In this document: positions 35,539-44,124 of the stretch, piece after piece
Layout of the letters: every line of letters begins with the position of its first letter
Position numbering within the stretch: position 1 is the stretch's first letter
From: JBHJHP01 sp042219855
GTDB taxonomy: Bacteria; Bacteroidota; Bacteroidia; Bacteroidales; UBA5342
Reading direction: 5' to 3'
Assembly: GCF_042219855.1 (NCBI RefSeq)
Contig: NZ_JBHJHP010000009.1
Coordinates: 1-64,000, forward strand
Length of the DNA: 64,000 nt
Made by a program: the position numbers and the translations under genes
The notes under the pieces: generated by a model
Seen by the model: only the letters and a program-made list of their open reading frames with translations
Told to the model about the DNA's origin: nothing
Databases searched by the model: none

Positions 35539-37887
35539 ATGAAAGTACCGCTTGATGATGTCATATTGGAAAAACTACTGACAAGAAATTCACACAATGA
35601 GGAATATGAACATATTGCACATATATTTAATCTTATTCCATCACTGTTAATTATTCTCAGTCCCGATGGGGAAATTGCCTATATAAATGAGGCAGGCTGC
35701 AAACTTTTGGGTTCAGATAATAAAAACCTTGTTGGGAAGAAATTTACTAAATTCATTGCACGGGGTGATCACAAATCATTTAATGACTTACTTAAGACAC
35801 TTGATAATTCAGGTGTTGTTCCCGATTCTTTAATTTTAAAAGTTTTTAATTCAAATGAGGATATTGTTTCGCTGAGCTGTAATACTTCGATAATAGAATC
35901 GGAAAATCACAACTATGGACTGCTGATTGCCGCCACGGATGTTTCACATATGATGAGGCACTACCAAATGCTGGAACGGGATAAAAACCTGTATGAAAAA
36001 CTGGCGGCTCAGATTCCGGATATCAATCTTTTTGTACTTGATACAGACCTAAAATTTATTATCTCAGTTGGGAATGAGCTCAATCTGAGTGATGCCCCGG
36101 ATTCAGATCTGAATGGAAAAACGATAAACCAGCTTGAAGATAAAAACCTAATCGAAATATGGAAGCCACATTTTGACTCTGCCATGCATGGTAAAGAAAT
36201 TGCAACCAGCTACAATTACAATAAGCGCTATTATGATATTTGGGTATTTCCACTTTATGATGAAAACAACGAAATAATGGGTGTAACGGCCATAACTCAA
36301 AATGTTACTGATCAAAAAGAACTTGAACTTAAACTGAGGAAAACGATAGATGAAGCGGAAAACGCCAATAAAATTAAAAGCGAATTTCTGGCCAATATCA
36401 GTCATGAAATCCGAACCCCTTTAAACGCCATTATCGGTTTTTCTGAACAACTCAGTCAGACTGCACTGCAGGAACAACAGGAAGAATTTGTTAAAGTCAT
36501 TTCCAAATCGTCAGAACATTTACTGTATCTTGTCAATGACATCCTGATCCTTTCAAAAATTGAGGCCAACGCCATTAAATTTGATGTTTCACCGTTTAAG
36601 ATTGAATCGGTCATTACATATATTTACAATACGCTGAAAATAAAAGCAGAGCAAAAAAATCTCATTTTCACATATGATATTGATCCCAGACTGAATATGG
36701 TGATTAAGGGTGATCCTTTCCGGCTGAGACAGATCATCATCAATCTGGTTAACAATGCCATTAAATTTACGCATAACGGATATGTTGAAATGAAATGTTT
36801 TATGATATCTGATGAAGAAGATGAAGTTAAAATCAGGTTTGATGTAATGGATACCGGAATCGGCATAAGTGCAGATAAAATGGCCACTATTTTTGATCAG
36901 TTCCGACAAGCTGACTCCCGCATCACAAAACGATATGGTGGAACAGGACTGGGATTAACGATTTGTAAAAATCTGATAGAGAAACAAAATGGAAGTCTTA
37001 CCGTAAAAAGTGAAGAAGGAATGGGAACCCGGTTTAGTTTTGTACTACCTTTCAGAAAGGGTAGTGAGACTGAACTTTCCGAAGAAAATATTGATGATTT
37101 TGACTTTATGGAATTATCTGACAAACATATACTTCTGGTTGACGATGATAGCGTAAACAGACTTCTGGGTAAAACCATTCTTGAAAAACTGAAATGCAAT
37201 TATGAGTTAGCAGGCAATGGTGAAGAAGCCATTAAAATACTTAAAGAGACACAATTTGATGCGGTTTTACTGGACATTCATATGCCTGATATCAGCGGGC
37301 TGGATGTTGCAAAATACGTACGCAGGGAATTAAAAAATGACACAATAAAACTGATTGCAGTGACAGCTGACGTGTTTAATGAGGACATAAAAAATTATTA
37401 TTCTGCAGGAATAGATGACTACTTAATTAAACCCTACAGGGAATTGGAGTTGTATAATGTGCTGCGGAAAGTATTAAAGATTAAGCCGGATAAAAACTCA
37501 AAAAGTGCTGAAAAAGTTATTGTGAAGGCAAGTGAGAATGACCTGTATAATCTGCGGCAACTTAAGGATATAGCAGAAGGAAACAGCGATTTCATCGCTA
37601 ATATGCTTCGAACGTTCATAGTAAACTCCGAAAACGCCATCATTGAATTCCGGAAAAGCCTGGAGCATAATAAGTGGAATTCGATCAAGGAAACGGCGCA
37701 TCGGATTTTACCTTCTTACAGGCACCTGGAAGCTTATACTACAATAGATTTACTTACGGATATTAAAAACATGTCATCCAATCAGTTTGGAAAAGACAAA
37801 GCCATAAATCTCATTGAGAAGGTGACCACCAATATCAGGGATATTATTGATAAACTGAACCGCGAAATTAAGGATTTAAATGCGTGA
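35539..37887 (+). CDS. hybrid histidine kinase (PAS-PAS-HisKA-HATPase-REC-HPt)
   Basis: 782 residues, no signal peptide or membrane helix, so a cytoplasmic sensor. Two PAS-type domains (about 25-135 and 155-265), HisKA with the phosphorylated His289 (FLANISHEIRTPLN), HATPase with N-box NNAIKF (405-410), DTGIGIS (438-444) and GGTGLGL (467-473). Then a receiver domain with Asp579 (VLLDIHMPD), and a C-terminal HPt domain with His721 (ETAHRILPS). The HPt lacks the usual Lys three residues after the His. The layout implies an internal His-Asp-His relay, ending on a separate response regulator. The NtrC-type regulator 385 bp downstream is a natural candidate. Confidence 0.92.
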   Translation: MKVPLDDVILEKLLTRNSHNEEYEHIAHIFNLIPSLLIILSPDGEIAYINEAGCKLLGSDNKNLVGKKFTKFIARGDHKSFNDLLKTLDNSGVVPDSLILKVFNSNEDIVSLSCNTSIIESENHNYGLLIAATDVSHMMRHYQMLERDKNLYEKLAAQIPDINLFVLDTDLKFIISVGNELNLSDAPDSDLNGKTINQLEDKNLIEIWKPHFDSAMHGKEIATSYNYNKRYYDIWVFPLYDENNEIMGVTAITQNVTDQKELELKLRKTIDEAENANKIKSEFLANISHEIRTPLNAIIGFSEQLSQTALQEQQEEFVKVISKSSEHLLYLVNDILILSKIEANAIKFDVSPFKIESVITYIYNTLKIKAEQKNLIFTYDIDPRLNMVIKGDPFRLRQIIINLVNNAIKFTHNGYVEMKCFMISDEEDEVKIRFDVMDTGIGISADKMATIFDQFRQADSRITKRYGGTGLGLTICKNLIEKQNGSLTVKSEEGMGTRFSFVLPFRKGSETELSEENIDDFDFMELSDKHILLVDDDSVNRLLGKTILEKLKCNYELAGNGEEAIKILKETQFDAVLLDIHMPDISGLDVAKYVRRELKNDTIKLIAVTADVFNEDIKNYYSAGIDDYLIKPYRELELYNVLRKVLKIKPDKNSKSAEKVIVKASENDLYNLRQLKDIAEGNSDFIANMLRTFIVNSENAIIEFRKSLEHNKWNSIKETAHRILPSYRHLEAYTTIDLLTDIKNMSSNQFGKDKAINLIEKVTTNIRDIIDKLNREIKDLNA

Positions 37888-38272
37888 ATAAACGTGTCAA
37901 TACCTTATACCTCATATTGATACCTCACAGGAATAAGTGTAATGGATATCAACTTCAGTCTGGGGCTATGATAAAAAATAAATGTTAAAAGTATGAAATA
38001 AATTGTACCTGTTCTCATGTTTAAATGGAAGATAAACAGTTGAAATTAGGGTAAAAGACATCCTCTGTACAAGCGCTATTAGTCTCTAGATATGCCTTGC
38101 ACAAAGGATTTCAATTAAATGACCCTCTTAATTCAAATGAAACAACATATATGCAAAAAAGCCTGCCAGCCCGCTTTAAGCGCTATTGACATTTTGAACC
38201 AAAGCATTCCGGGTATGTTTTATAAGTAAGTTTATTAGCATCTTTATTACCTTAATCATCAATTGTTTTTAT
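37888..38272 (+). promoter_or_regulatory. intergenic region with a repeated AAGCGCTATT site
   Basis: 385 bases without a gene. The 10-mer AAGCGCTATT occurs at 38071-38080 and again at 38178-38187, its core AGCGCT being a palindrome. The spacing of 107 bp is close to ten helical turns. No sigma-54 type GG-N10-GC element was recognised. The sites could bind a regulator of the response-regulator gene. Confidence 0.4.
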
Positions 38273-39637
38273 ATGAAAAACCCAATTCTAGTCATCGACG
38301 ACGATACATATATCAGCGATCTACTGGTTCGATATTTAAACCAGAAAGGTTATGCTGCCACAGGTACATATTCCGGTGATCAGGGTAAAAAACTTATCCT
38401 TGAGAATATGTATGATGTTATTCTATGTGACTACCGCCTGCCTGACACAAACGGTGAAGACATGCTTGCTTTTGTCAAGCAAAAAAGGCCAGGAATACCG
38501 GTCATTATTATGACAGCGTACCAGGAAATAAAAACTGCAGTGAAACTGATTAAAGCAGGTGCTTATGATTATGTTACCAAGCCTGTTTTGCCAGATCAGA
38601 TTCTACAACTTGTATCAAACGCATGTGCAACAGTTCAACATGATCCTTCATTAGAATTTTCATCAGGTTTTATTACAGGCCCGAGTAAAAAAATTCAGAA
38701 GGTATTATCCTATTGTGAAATAGTTGCCCCAACTGATGTGATGGTTATTCTGCAGGGTGAAACCGGTGCTGGAAAAGAGTATATTGCCCGGGCAATACAT
38801 GATCAGAGTGAACGAAAAGATAAACCATTTGTAGCTGTCGACTGTGGCGCACTACCCAAAGAACTGGCAAACAGTGAATTATTCGGGCATGTTAAAGGCT
38901 CCTTTACCGGTGCAATTAATGACAAAAAGGGATACTTTGAGCAAGCCAAAGGTGGAACACTGTTTCTTGATGAAGTAGGTAACCTGACCTACGAAAACCA
39001 GGTAAAACTACTTCGGGCATTACAGGAAAAAGTTATTTACCGGGTCGGAGGAAATAAACCCATTAAAACAGATGTCAGAATTATCACTGCCACAAATGAA
39101 GATCTTTCAGAAATGGTGAAACGGAACGAATTCAGAGAAGACCTCTATCACCGTTTAAATGGTTTTAAAATAAAAATTCCTCCACTGCGGAAACGAAAAG
39201 AAGATATCCCTGATTTTGTAAACTACTTTATTCAAAAAGCCAATAAATCTTTTAATAAATCGGTTAAACAACTCAGTGATGAGGTACATGATATTTTTAT
39301 GAACTACAAATGGGATGGTAATATCCGTGAATTGCGTAATGTTATAAACCGATCCGTTTTGCTGACACAGGGTGATGAAATCTCAAAAGATGTATTGCCG
39401 GAAGAATTTACCGGAAAACTGGATAATGATGGTGTTTATCTGAATTCCGGTTTGATAAATGAGAATGGCATCCCTGATCTGCGTGAAGTCACCTCACTAA
39501 CAGAAAAAGAGCTGATATTAAATGCATTAAATGAAGCGAAGTACAATAAATCCAAAGCAGCTAAGATGCTGAACATTGACCGCAAAACCCTGTATAACAA
39601 ATTAAAGACCTACAACATAGATATAGCTCGTCAGTAA
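38273..39637 (+). CDS. NtrC-family sigma-54-dependent response regulator
   Basis: 454 residues. Receiver domain (1-118) with Asp53 (CDYRLPD) and the acidic DDD at 9-11; AAA+ domain with Walker A GETGAGKE (162-169), a sigma-54 contact loop reading GSFTGA (209-214) instead of GAFTGA, Walker B LFLDEVGN and the sensor II region DGNIRELRN; Fis-type helix-turn-helix at the end (NKSKAAKMLNIDRKTLYNKL). It activates sigma-54 promoters after phosphorylation, probably by the hybrid kinase before it. It ends 4 bp from the convergent YihY gene. Confidence 0.93.
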   Translation: MKNPILVIDDDTYISDLLVRYLNQKGYAATGTYSGDQGKKLILENMYDVILCDYRLPDTNGEDMLAFVKQKRPGIPVIIMTAYQEIKTAVKLIKAGAYDYVTKPVLPDQILQLVSNACATVQHDPSLEFSSGFITGPSKKIQKVLSYCEIVAPTDVMVILQGETGAGKEYIARAIHDQSERKDKPFVAVDCGALPKELANSELFGHVKGSFTGAINDKKGYFEQAKGGTLFLDEVGNLTYENQVKLLRALQEKVIYRVGGNKPIKTDVRIITATNEDLSEMVKRNEFREDLYHRLNGFKIKIPPLRKRKEDIPDFVNYFIQKANKSFNKSVKQLSDEVHDIFMNYKWDGNIRELRNVINRSVLLTQGDEISKDVLPEEFTGKLDNDGVYLNSGLINENGIPDLREVTSLTEKELILNALNEAKYNKSKAAKMLNIDRKTLYNKLKTYNIDIARQ

Positions 39638-39641
39638 GATG

Positions 39642-41060
39642 CTATTTCAATGAAAGATCCTTAATACAGATGTTTTCGTCTGACAGAATAAATTTCTCTT
39701 CAGCATTAACGATGGTTTGCCTGATCTTCTTATAGGCTGATTGTTTCAGTGGCAGAAAATTACTGCTGCCAAGATTATCCATTTTAAAGCGAACATACTG
39801 GATGGTAATAATGTCAATATCAACCGCAGGCTGATAAGCGGTGTCATCCACTGTATTCACTTCTGAGATTAATCCGGCCCGTTGCAGATCACCCATAATC
39901 TTACGCACAAGTCTGACCGGAATATTTTCGTTATCTGCAATTTCACTGGCTTTTAAGGGTTCTTTCCCCACCTTGAAACGATCAATAATAAGGTAAAGGA
40001 TATAAAACAAAATCGAATTCCGGTATGCTATACTTATATCTTTAATGTCACTGTCGTATAGAAAATTTTTGTTGTTTTGAATGGCGAAAGAGAACTCTGC
40101 CCCATATAATACAAGGACCCAGCCAAGCTGCAAAAACATAAGAAATAACGGCAAGGCAGCAAATGTCCCGTACACAGCATTTATACGTGACAAATACACC
40201 TGCCCGTTGATATACCCATACTGTAAAAACTGGAACAATATTCCGACCAGTACACCGGCAATTAAGGCTGGTACAACCTTAACCTTGGTATTTGGGATCA
40301 CGATATAAAACAGAAAAAACACAAGGGTGTAGAGCACATAAGGAGCTACGGTTGCCAGAATAAGGGTTATGGGTCCGATGGCAAAGTCCAGCCCCAGGAC
40401 TTTAAACAGTTCTTCAATTCTGGTGGTTACAAACACATTGGCCCCGGCAGAAAAAATGATGATAACCGGAGCCAGAATCATAAAACCGAAATAATCCGTG
40501 TATTTTCGTAATATCGTTCGCGGTTTTCGGATCTGCCAGATATCATTAAACGTATTTTCTATATGGCTCAGCATATTTATGACAGACCAAAACAGAATGA
40601 TGAGGCCTATCCCTAAAATGAAACCTTCCTGCGTCTTATCGAGATATTTATATGCAAATCCAAGAATTTTTTCAGCAACATTCGTCTCCCTGGTTTGCGG
40701 TATAGAATCCGTATACATTGCTGTATCAGCGGGGGATTCCGTGACTTTAACAGAATCGGAGGTTATGATGATGGTCTGGTCGCTGAAATTTTTTATAATC
40801 TGATCTTCAATATAATTCTGAAAGCCAAATCCCCGGGCTATTCCAAGCAACAAAGCTAAAATAGGGACTACTGCCCATAACGAATAATAGGTTAGTGCAG
40901 ACGCGCGAAGTTGTACTTTATCTTCAAGAAAACCCTGGATAGATAAGGCCAGGATCCTGAACGGCTTCATCAGATAACGCTTCCATGTGGACAGTTCTTT
41001 TTCAGGTATTCTCCAGATGTCCTGCGTAACGAAATGAATAAGATCGTTTAATTTGCTCAT
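39642..41060 (-). CDS. YihY/BrkB family inner-membrane protein
   Basis: 472 residues. The opening KPFRILALSIQGFLEDKVQLRASALTYYSLWAVVPILALLLGIARG (broken into shorter motifs: RASALTYYSL, VPILALLLG) is the family hallmark. About six membrane helices follow, then a winged-helix-like C-terminal part of about 100 residues (KASEIADNENIPVRLV) not present in the shortest members. It was once mistaken for RNase BN; the true role is unknown, possibly envelope or transport. It lies just downstream of rnpB on the same strand, so read-through from rnpB is possible. Confidence 0.87.
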   Translation of the reverse strand: MSKLNDLIHFVTQDIWRIPEKELSTWKRYLMKPFRILALSIQGFLEDKVQLRASALTYYSLWAVVPILALLLGIARGFGFQNYIEDQIIKNFSDQTIIITSDSVKVTESPADTAMYTDSIPQTRETNVAEKILGFAYKYLDKTQEGFILGIGLIILFWSVINMLSHIENTFNDIWQIRKPRTILRKYTDYFGFMILAPVIIIFSAGANVFVTTRIEELFKVLGLDFAIGPITLILATVAPYVLYTLVFFLFYIVIPNTKVKVVPALIAGVLVGILFQFLQYGYINGQVYLSRINAVYGTFAALPLFLMFLQLGWVLVLYGAEFSFAIQNNKNFLYDSDIKDISIAYRNSILFYILYLIIDRFKVGKEPLKASEIADNENIPVRLVRKIMGDLQRAGLISEVNTVDDTAYQPAVDIDIITIQYVRFKMDNLGSSNFLPLKQSAYKKIRQTIVNAEEKFILSDENICIKDLSLK

Positions 41061-41072
41061 TACAGATAGATT

Positions 41073-41080
41073 AAAAAAAA
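41073..41080 (-). terminator. U-tract after rnpB
   Basis: Eight A on the forward strand give a run of eight U directly after the closing P1 helix of RNase P RNA. P1 with this tract can act as the terminator. Confidence 0.6.
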
Positions 41081-41418
41081 CAGCAGGCCTGTAAGCCGGG
41101 TTCTGTCTCCCGATAAACCGGGATGTCTGTCATTTATCTGAGCGACCTACCCCTCCCGTCTTCCAAAGAAAAAAGCGGGCAGCTTTATACGGGATATACA
41201 TGGTCTTGCAACCCGAAAGACATACAGCTATTTATGTTGCCATAAATACTGGTGGGCTCTTACCCCACCTTTTCACCCTTATCCCGATATACATCGGGAC
41301 GGTTATTTTCTGTTACATTACTATGCCTTCACAAACATCTTCGCTTTCCGAAGTTCGGTGCCCTGTGTTGCCCGGACTTTCCTCTCCGACAAATATGGAG
41401 CGACAGACCGGCCTGCTG
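41081..41418 (-). ncRNA. rnpB: RNase P RNA, class A
   Basis: Catalytic RNA that removes the 5' leader of pre-tRNAs, together with RnpA. On the reverse strand the ends GGCCTGCTG and CAGCAGGCC inverse (41081-41089 with 41410-41418) close helix P1. The universal core follows: GAGGAAAGTCCGGGC near the 5' end, a GGTGGGGTAAGAGCCCACC hairpin-type segment in the middle, and ACAGAACCCGGCTTAC at the 3' end. The length of about 338 is normal. Transcription starts from a -7 TACCTTTG just upstream. Confidence 0.95.
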
Positions 41419-41424
41419 GTGTTG

Positions 41425-41432
41425 CAAAGGTA
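41425..41432 (-). promoter_or_regulatory. -7 element of rnpB
   Basis: TACCTTTG on the reverse strand, 7 bp before the first base of P1, which is the distance expected between -7 element and transcription start. This supports both the promoter model and the 5' end of rnpB. Confidence 0.7.
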
Positions 41433-41520
41433 CAAAAATATATATTCGAAGAGTTTACCGGCTAAAATGAATTAAATTAAACACTTATATGCTATTTTAT
41501 GCTGATCCAAAACAAAAAAC

Positions 41521-41610
41521 CGCCCATGGTTTGGCGTTGCCTCCAGGCTACGTCATGATCTATCAAAGCTTTAATTATTTGACGTAGCGAAAGACGCTAC
41601 GCCGAACACC
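41521..41610. repeat. overlapping inverted repeats that exclude each other
   Basis: GCTACGTCA (41547-41555) is inverted as TGACGTAGC (41580-41588). The same bases take part in a second hairpin, CGTAGCG (41583-41589) with CGCTACG (41595-41601), loop AAAGA. Only one of the two stems can form. The region lies between rnpB and the DUF302 gene and contains no ORF. It looks like a dispersed chromosomal repeat or a two-state RNA element. Confidence 0.55.
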
Positions 41611-41699
41611 AGACATAAGGTCATCTTTCCAAGTGTCACGAAAGCTTTCTCAGGCGAACTAATGTTTGAAGGACCCTAAAAATACAGGCAGAGCCAAAA

Positions 41700-41733
41700 T
41701 AAAAAAACCGTCCATAAGTGCTGAACGGTTTTC
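41700..41733 (-). terminator. intrinsic terminator of the DUF302 gene
   Basis: AAAACCGT (41704-41711) and ACGGTTTT (41725-41732) pair. On the reverse strand the stem is followed by seven T. It lies 22 bp after the stop of the DUF302 gene. Confidence 0.8.
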
Positions 41734-41754
41734 CGAATAAATAAAAAACGGGTA

Positions 41755-42207
41755 TTAAAGGTTGCTTAACGCCTCTTTAAATCGTTTGGTAACTTCTGCA
41801 GCCACCTTATCCAAATCAGGATTATTAATATTTTTCATTACTTCTGAAGGATTGATCATCACCACTTCGACTTTTGAATCATCAACCTGTTTTACAACGA
41901 CTTTGCAGGGAAGAAACAAACCAATATTCGGTTCTGCCTGTAAGGTCTTATACGCAAAACCCGGATTGCAGACACCCAGAATCAGGTAGGGCTTCATATC
42001 TACATTATCAAGTTTCTCTTTTAAAACCTTATCCATTTGTGTTTCTGTGGTTACCCCAAATCCCTGTTCCTTCAGTACATCTTTGGTTTTCTGAACCACT
42101 TCCTTATAATTTCCATTTATGGTTTTACTCAGGTAATAATCCTGGGCATTTGCCGCAAAAACAGCTATAAAACTCAGTAAAACCATAGCATACAAACTCT
42201 TTCTCAT
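41755..42207 (-). CDS. exported DUF302 protein
   Basis: 150 residues with signal peptide (to about residue 21, ...AANAQ). The mature part carries the DUF302 block: VVQKTKDVLKEQGFGVTTE, then KPYLILGVCNPGFAYKTL with a conserved Cys, then IGLFLPCKVVV with a second Cys. DUF302 proteins are small alpha/beta folds, often near redox or metal genes; function unknown. It is a single gene with its own terminator and a palindrome upstream. Confidence 0.85.
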   Translation of the reverse strand: MRKSLYAMVLLSFIAVFAANAQDYYLSKTINGNYKEVVQKTKDVLKEQGFGVTTETQMDKVLKEKLDNVDMKPYLILGVCNPGFAYKTLQAEPNIGLFLPCKVVVKQVDDSKVEVVMINPSEVMKNINNPDLDKVAAEVTKRFKEALSNL

Positions 42208-42568
42208 AATATTTCAATTAATGTTTCATATTAAACATATAGAATATTATATATGTTTTCAGCAAAAAACATTTGTTAGGAATTTTTAGGAAATAAGGAG
42301 CTTATATAATGTAGAGAAATTAAAATTAACGAAGTTAAGGTTGCCTAAATTAACCAGGTGTTTTATTTATTTTTTAATTCCAGGGAAAGCAGTGCGGCTG
42401 TGGTTGATAATGTAATCTCAATATACGGTGAACCAACTATAAATTTACCTTCTCTATTCATAAAGATTTATTTAAAATTCTGTTTGTTACTACTTCCCTG
42501 CAAGCCAAAGTTAAATATATTATGGTATTGTCCTGAAAAGATTCATTAGTATAACAGGAGCATACATT
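42208..42568. promoter_or_regulatory. palindrome and otherwise empty intergenic region
   Basis: AAACATATA (42233-42241) and TATATGTTT (42250-42258) form a 9-bp dyad 26 bp before the DUF302 start, a likely operator or promoter-overlapping site. The remaining 300 bases are AT-rich with no convincing gene, RNA or promoter; a 63-codon frame at 42358-42549 lacks any support. Confidence 0.45.
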
Positions 42569-43678
42569 TTATAAAAAGTATTTAAGATAGTGCTCCAGAA
42601 AAACATCGTACAACCTGTAGGTATCATTATCCTTTATAACTAATTGTTTATCCAACAAAGCGTTAAATGCCCTATACATGCTGCTGACGCTTTTGATTTT
42701 TGCGATCTCCATAAAAACAGCGGAATTGGGGCTTGAAACTGTGCCGGATTTTGCCACCCCTTTCAAAACAGAAAACTGTTGCTTCGTAAGTAATTCGGGC
42801 AACTCACTGTAAAAGACACTTTTTTCCAATATAAATTCACGATACTGCAACTCGAATTCATTTACAGTTTCCGGTAATGTTTCCAGACTAAATAAAAAGT
42901 TAGCCATAGCTTGCACATAATAAGTATGCAAATATGAAATGGAAAGAATATGCTCTATAATGGATGGATTCACTTCTTTTTTTGCCTTTCTAAAATGCTT
43001 TAATATGAACTCCAAATAGTCAGCCTTTTTGATTTTCCCGATTGACAGCATTCGGGTGGATTGATAAAACGGCATATTATATTTGGTAAATATTTCGTTC
43101 AGCAAATGCTGTTCACTTCCACTATATATAAATATAATATTATTGCTTTGTTGGGTGAGTGATCTTAATTTACCTTCAAATGGGACCTGGTTGTCATATT
43201 TTTTAATCTCTTGAAACTCATCAATAGCAAATACAATTTGCACTTTAAGCTGATTCAAAAATTTGAATAACTCTTCCAAATTACTAAAAATCCGGTTTCT
43301 GTTATTGAAAACTACATCGACAGAGGGCAAACCATCCATACCTATACTGAAGGACGCACCGATAGATTTTAAAAAGCTTTGAAGTTTGTCTGAGAAATCC
43401 CGCTTTGCAAACACCTTACTTTTTATAATCCCATTCGCAAGTTCCTTTGTAAAATCGTCCACACTACTTGTGCCCCATATATCGGCATATACACATACAT
43501 ATTCCTTACCAAGTCTGTGGAATACATGATGTATCAATGCTGATTTTCCCAAACGCCTGTACCCGTATAATGTAATATCCTGGTTATTTATGATTGCTGA
43601 AATCAGTTTCTCACTTTCATCCACCCGGTCACAAAAATACCGTTGATTCTTATAACCTTTAATTAAAAAAGGATTCAT
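42569..43678 (-). CDS. AAA/STAND-type ATPase of the archaeal ATPase-like family
   Basis: 369 residues. Starts NPFLIKGYKNQRYFCDR, then Walker A GYRRLGKSA (39-47), Walker B VFAIDEFQE (near 152-160) and a sensor I segment IIFIYSGSE. The C-terminal 120 residues are helical and end in a winged-helix-like part (LLTKQQFSVLKGVAKSGT). This matches stand-alone ATP-binding proteins of the ATPase_2/DUF234 kind, many of which are found in mobile or defence-related places, though the role is unknown. It is preceded by a promoter whose -33 box lies in a 14-bp tandem repeat. Confidence 0.8.
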   Translation of the reverse strand: MNPFLIKGYKNQRYFCDRVDESEKLISAIINNQDITLYGYRRLGKSALIHHVFHRLGKEYVCVYADIWGTSSVDDFTKELANGIIKSKVFAKRDFSDKLQSFLKSIGASFSIGMDGLPSVDVVFNNRNRIFSNLEELFKFLNQLKVQIVFAIDEFQEIKKYDNQVPFEGKLRSLTQQSNNIIFIYSGSEQHLLNEIFTKYNMPFYQSTRMLSIGKIKKADYLEFILKHFRKAKKEVNPSIIEHILSISYLHTYYVQAMANFLFSLETLPETVNEFELQYREFILEKSVFYSELPELLTKQQFSVLKGVAKSGTVSSPNSAVFMEIAKIKSVSSMYRAFNALLDKQLVIKDNDTYRLYDVFLEHYLKYFL

Positions 43679-43692
43679 TTTCTTCTTTTATT

Positions 43693-43723
43693 CAAAGATA
43701 TGAATTTGTTATCAATTTCGCAA
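43693..43723 (-). promoter_or_regulatory. promoter of the AAA ATPase gene
   Basis: TATCTTTG (43693-43700, reverse strand) with TTG (43721-43723) 20 bp upstream, fitting the -33/-7 pattern. The -33 triplet is the first part of the tandem repeat at 43720-43755. Confidence 0.65.
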
Positions 43724-43755
43724 TATGCGAAACGCAATATGCGAAACGCAATATG
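43720..43755. repeat. 14-bp tandem repeat, 2.6 copies
   Basis: GCAATATGCGAAAC at 43720-43733 and 43734-43747, then GCAATATG at 43748-43755, with no mismatches. It overlaps the -33 box of the ATPase promoter. A gain or loss of one unit would replace the -33 context by an identical one, or change upstream binding sites. Confidence 0.9.
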
Positions 43756-43965
43756 TAGAATGCAGAAATATCGGTTTAAGAATGAACCAACGCAATTACT
43801 TTCACCAATTTCCATAGTTTGGTTCCATTCTTCGACTTTCCAACCTGAAATCCAAAACTACAATATCAAGTTATTAAAATCTTACTAAAATCATATAATG
43901 AAGGTTTGTTTTAAGATCAAGTACATAAATCTTTATGAAAGTATGTTATTTTCAACAACATTTCT

Positions 43966-43973
43966 TATATTTG
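43966..43973 (+). promoter_or_regulatory. -7 element of the candidate small RNA
   Basis: TATATTTG, an exact TAnnTTTG. No downstream ORF, but structured sequence and a terminator follow. The -33 region lacks a clear TTTG. Confidence 0.5.
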
Positions 43974-43978
43974 TCATC

Positions 43979-44124
43979 ACGATACTCAACCTGAATCAGA
44001 ATTTCCAATCATTTTACCAGAAATTTCAGGTTATGTCAAATTGAATCAAAATCACCTCAACAGGCTGAGGGTTTTAAATAGTTAAGGATCTGTGAGAGCT
44101 TTCGCCCGAAAGCTCTCATTTTTT
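43979..44124 (+). ncRNA. candidate small regulatory RNA
   Basis: About 145 nt between a -7 element and a strong terminator, with no ORF and no downstream gene on this strand until 45699. Stem 1: AACCTGA (43988-43994) with TCAGGTT (44026-44032), extended by AATTTC (44000-44005) and GAAATT (44020-44025). Stem 2: CCTCA (44055-44059) with TGAGG (44066-44070). Stem 3: 11-bp terminator at 44093-44118, followed by TTTTTT. No similarity to known RNAs is recognised. The terminator stem overlaps the stop codon of the convergent gene. Confidence 0.5.
44093..44124 (+). terminator. strong intrinsic terminator
   Basis: TGAGAGCTTTC (44093-44103) and GAAAGCTCTCA (44108-44118), loop GCCC, then TTTTTT (44119-44124). 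The T-run exists only in the forward direction. It therefore ends a forward transcript and not the reverse gene at 44116-44526. Confidence 0.85.

Noticed and set aside
41755..42170. Forward frames of 75 and 98 codons
   Set aside because: Antisense shadows of the DUF302 gene.
43720..43755. Start of a CRISPR array
   Set aside because: The 14-bp units abut with no spacers, there are under three copies and no cas genes.
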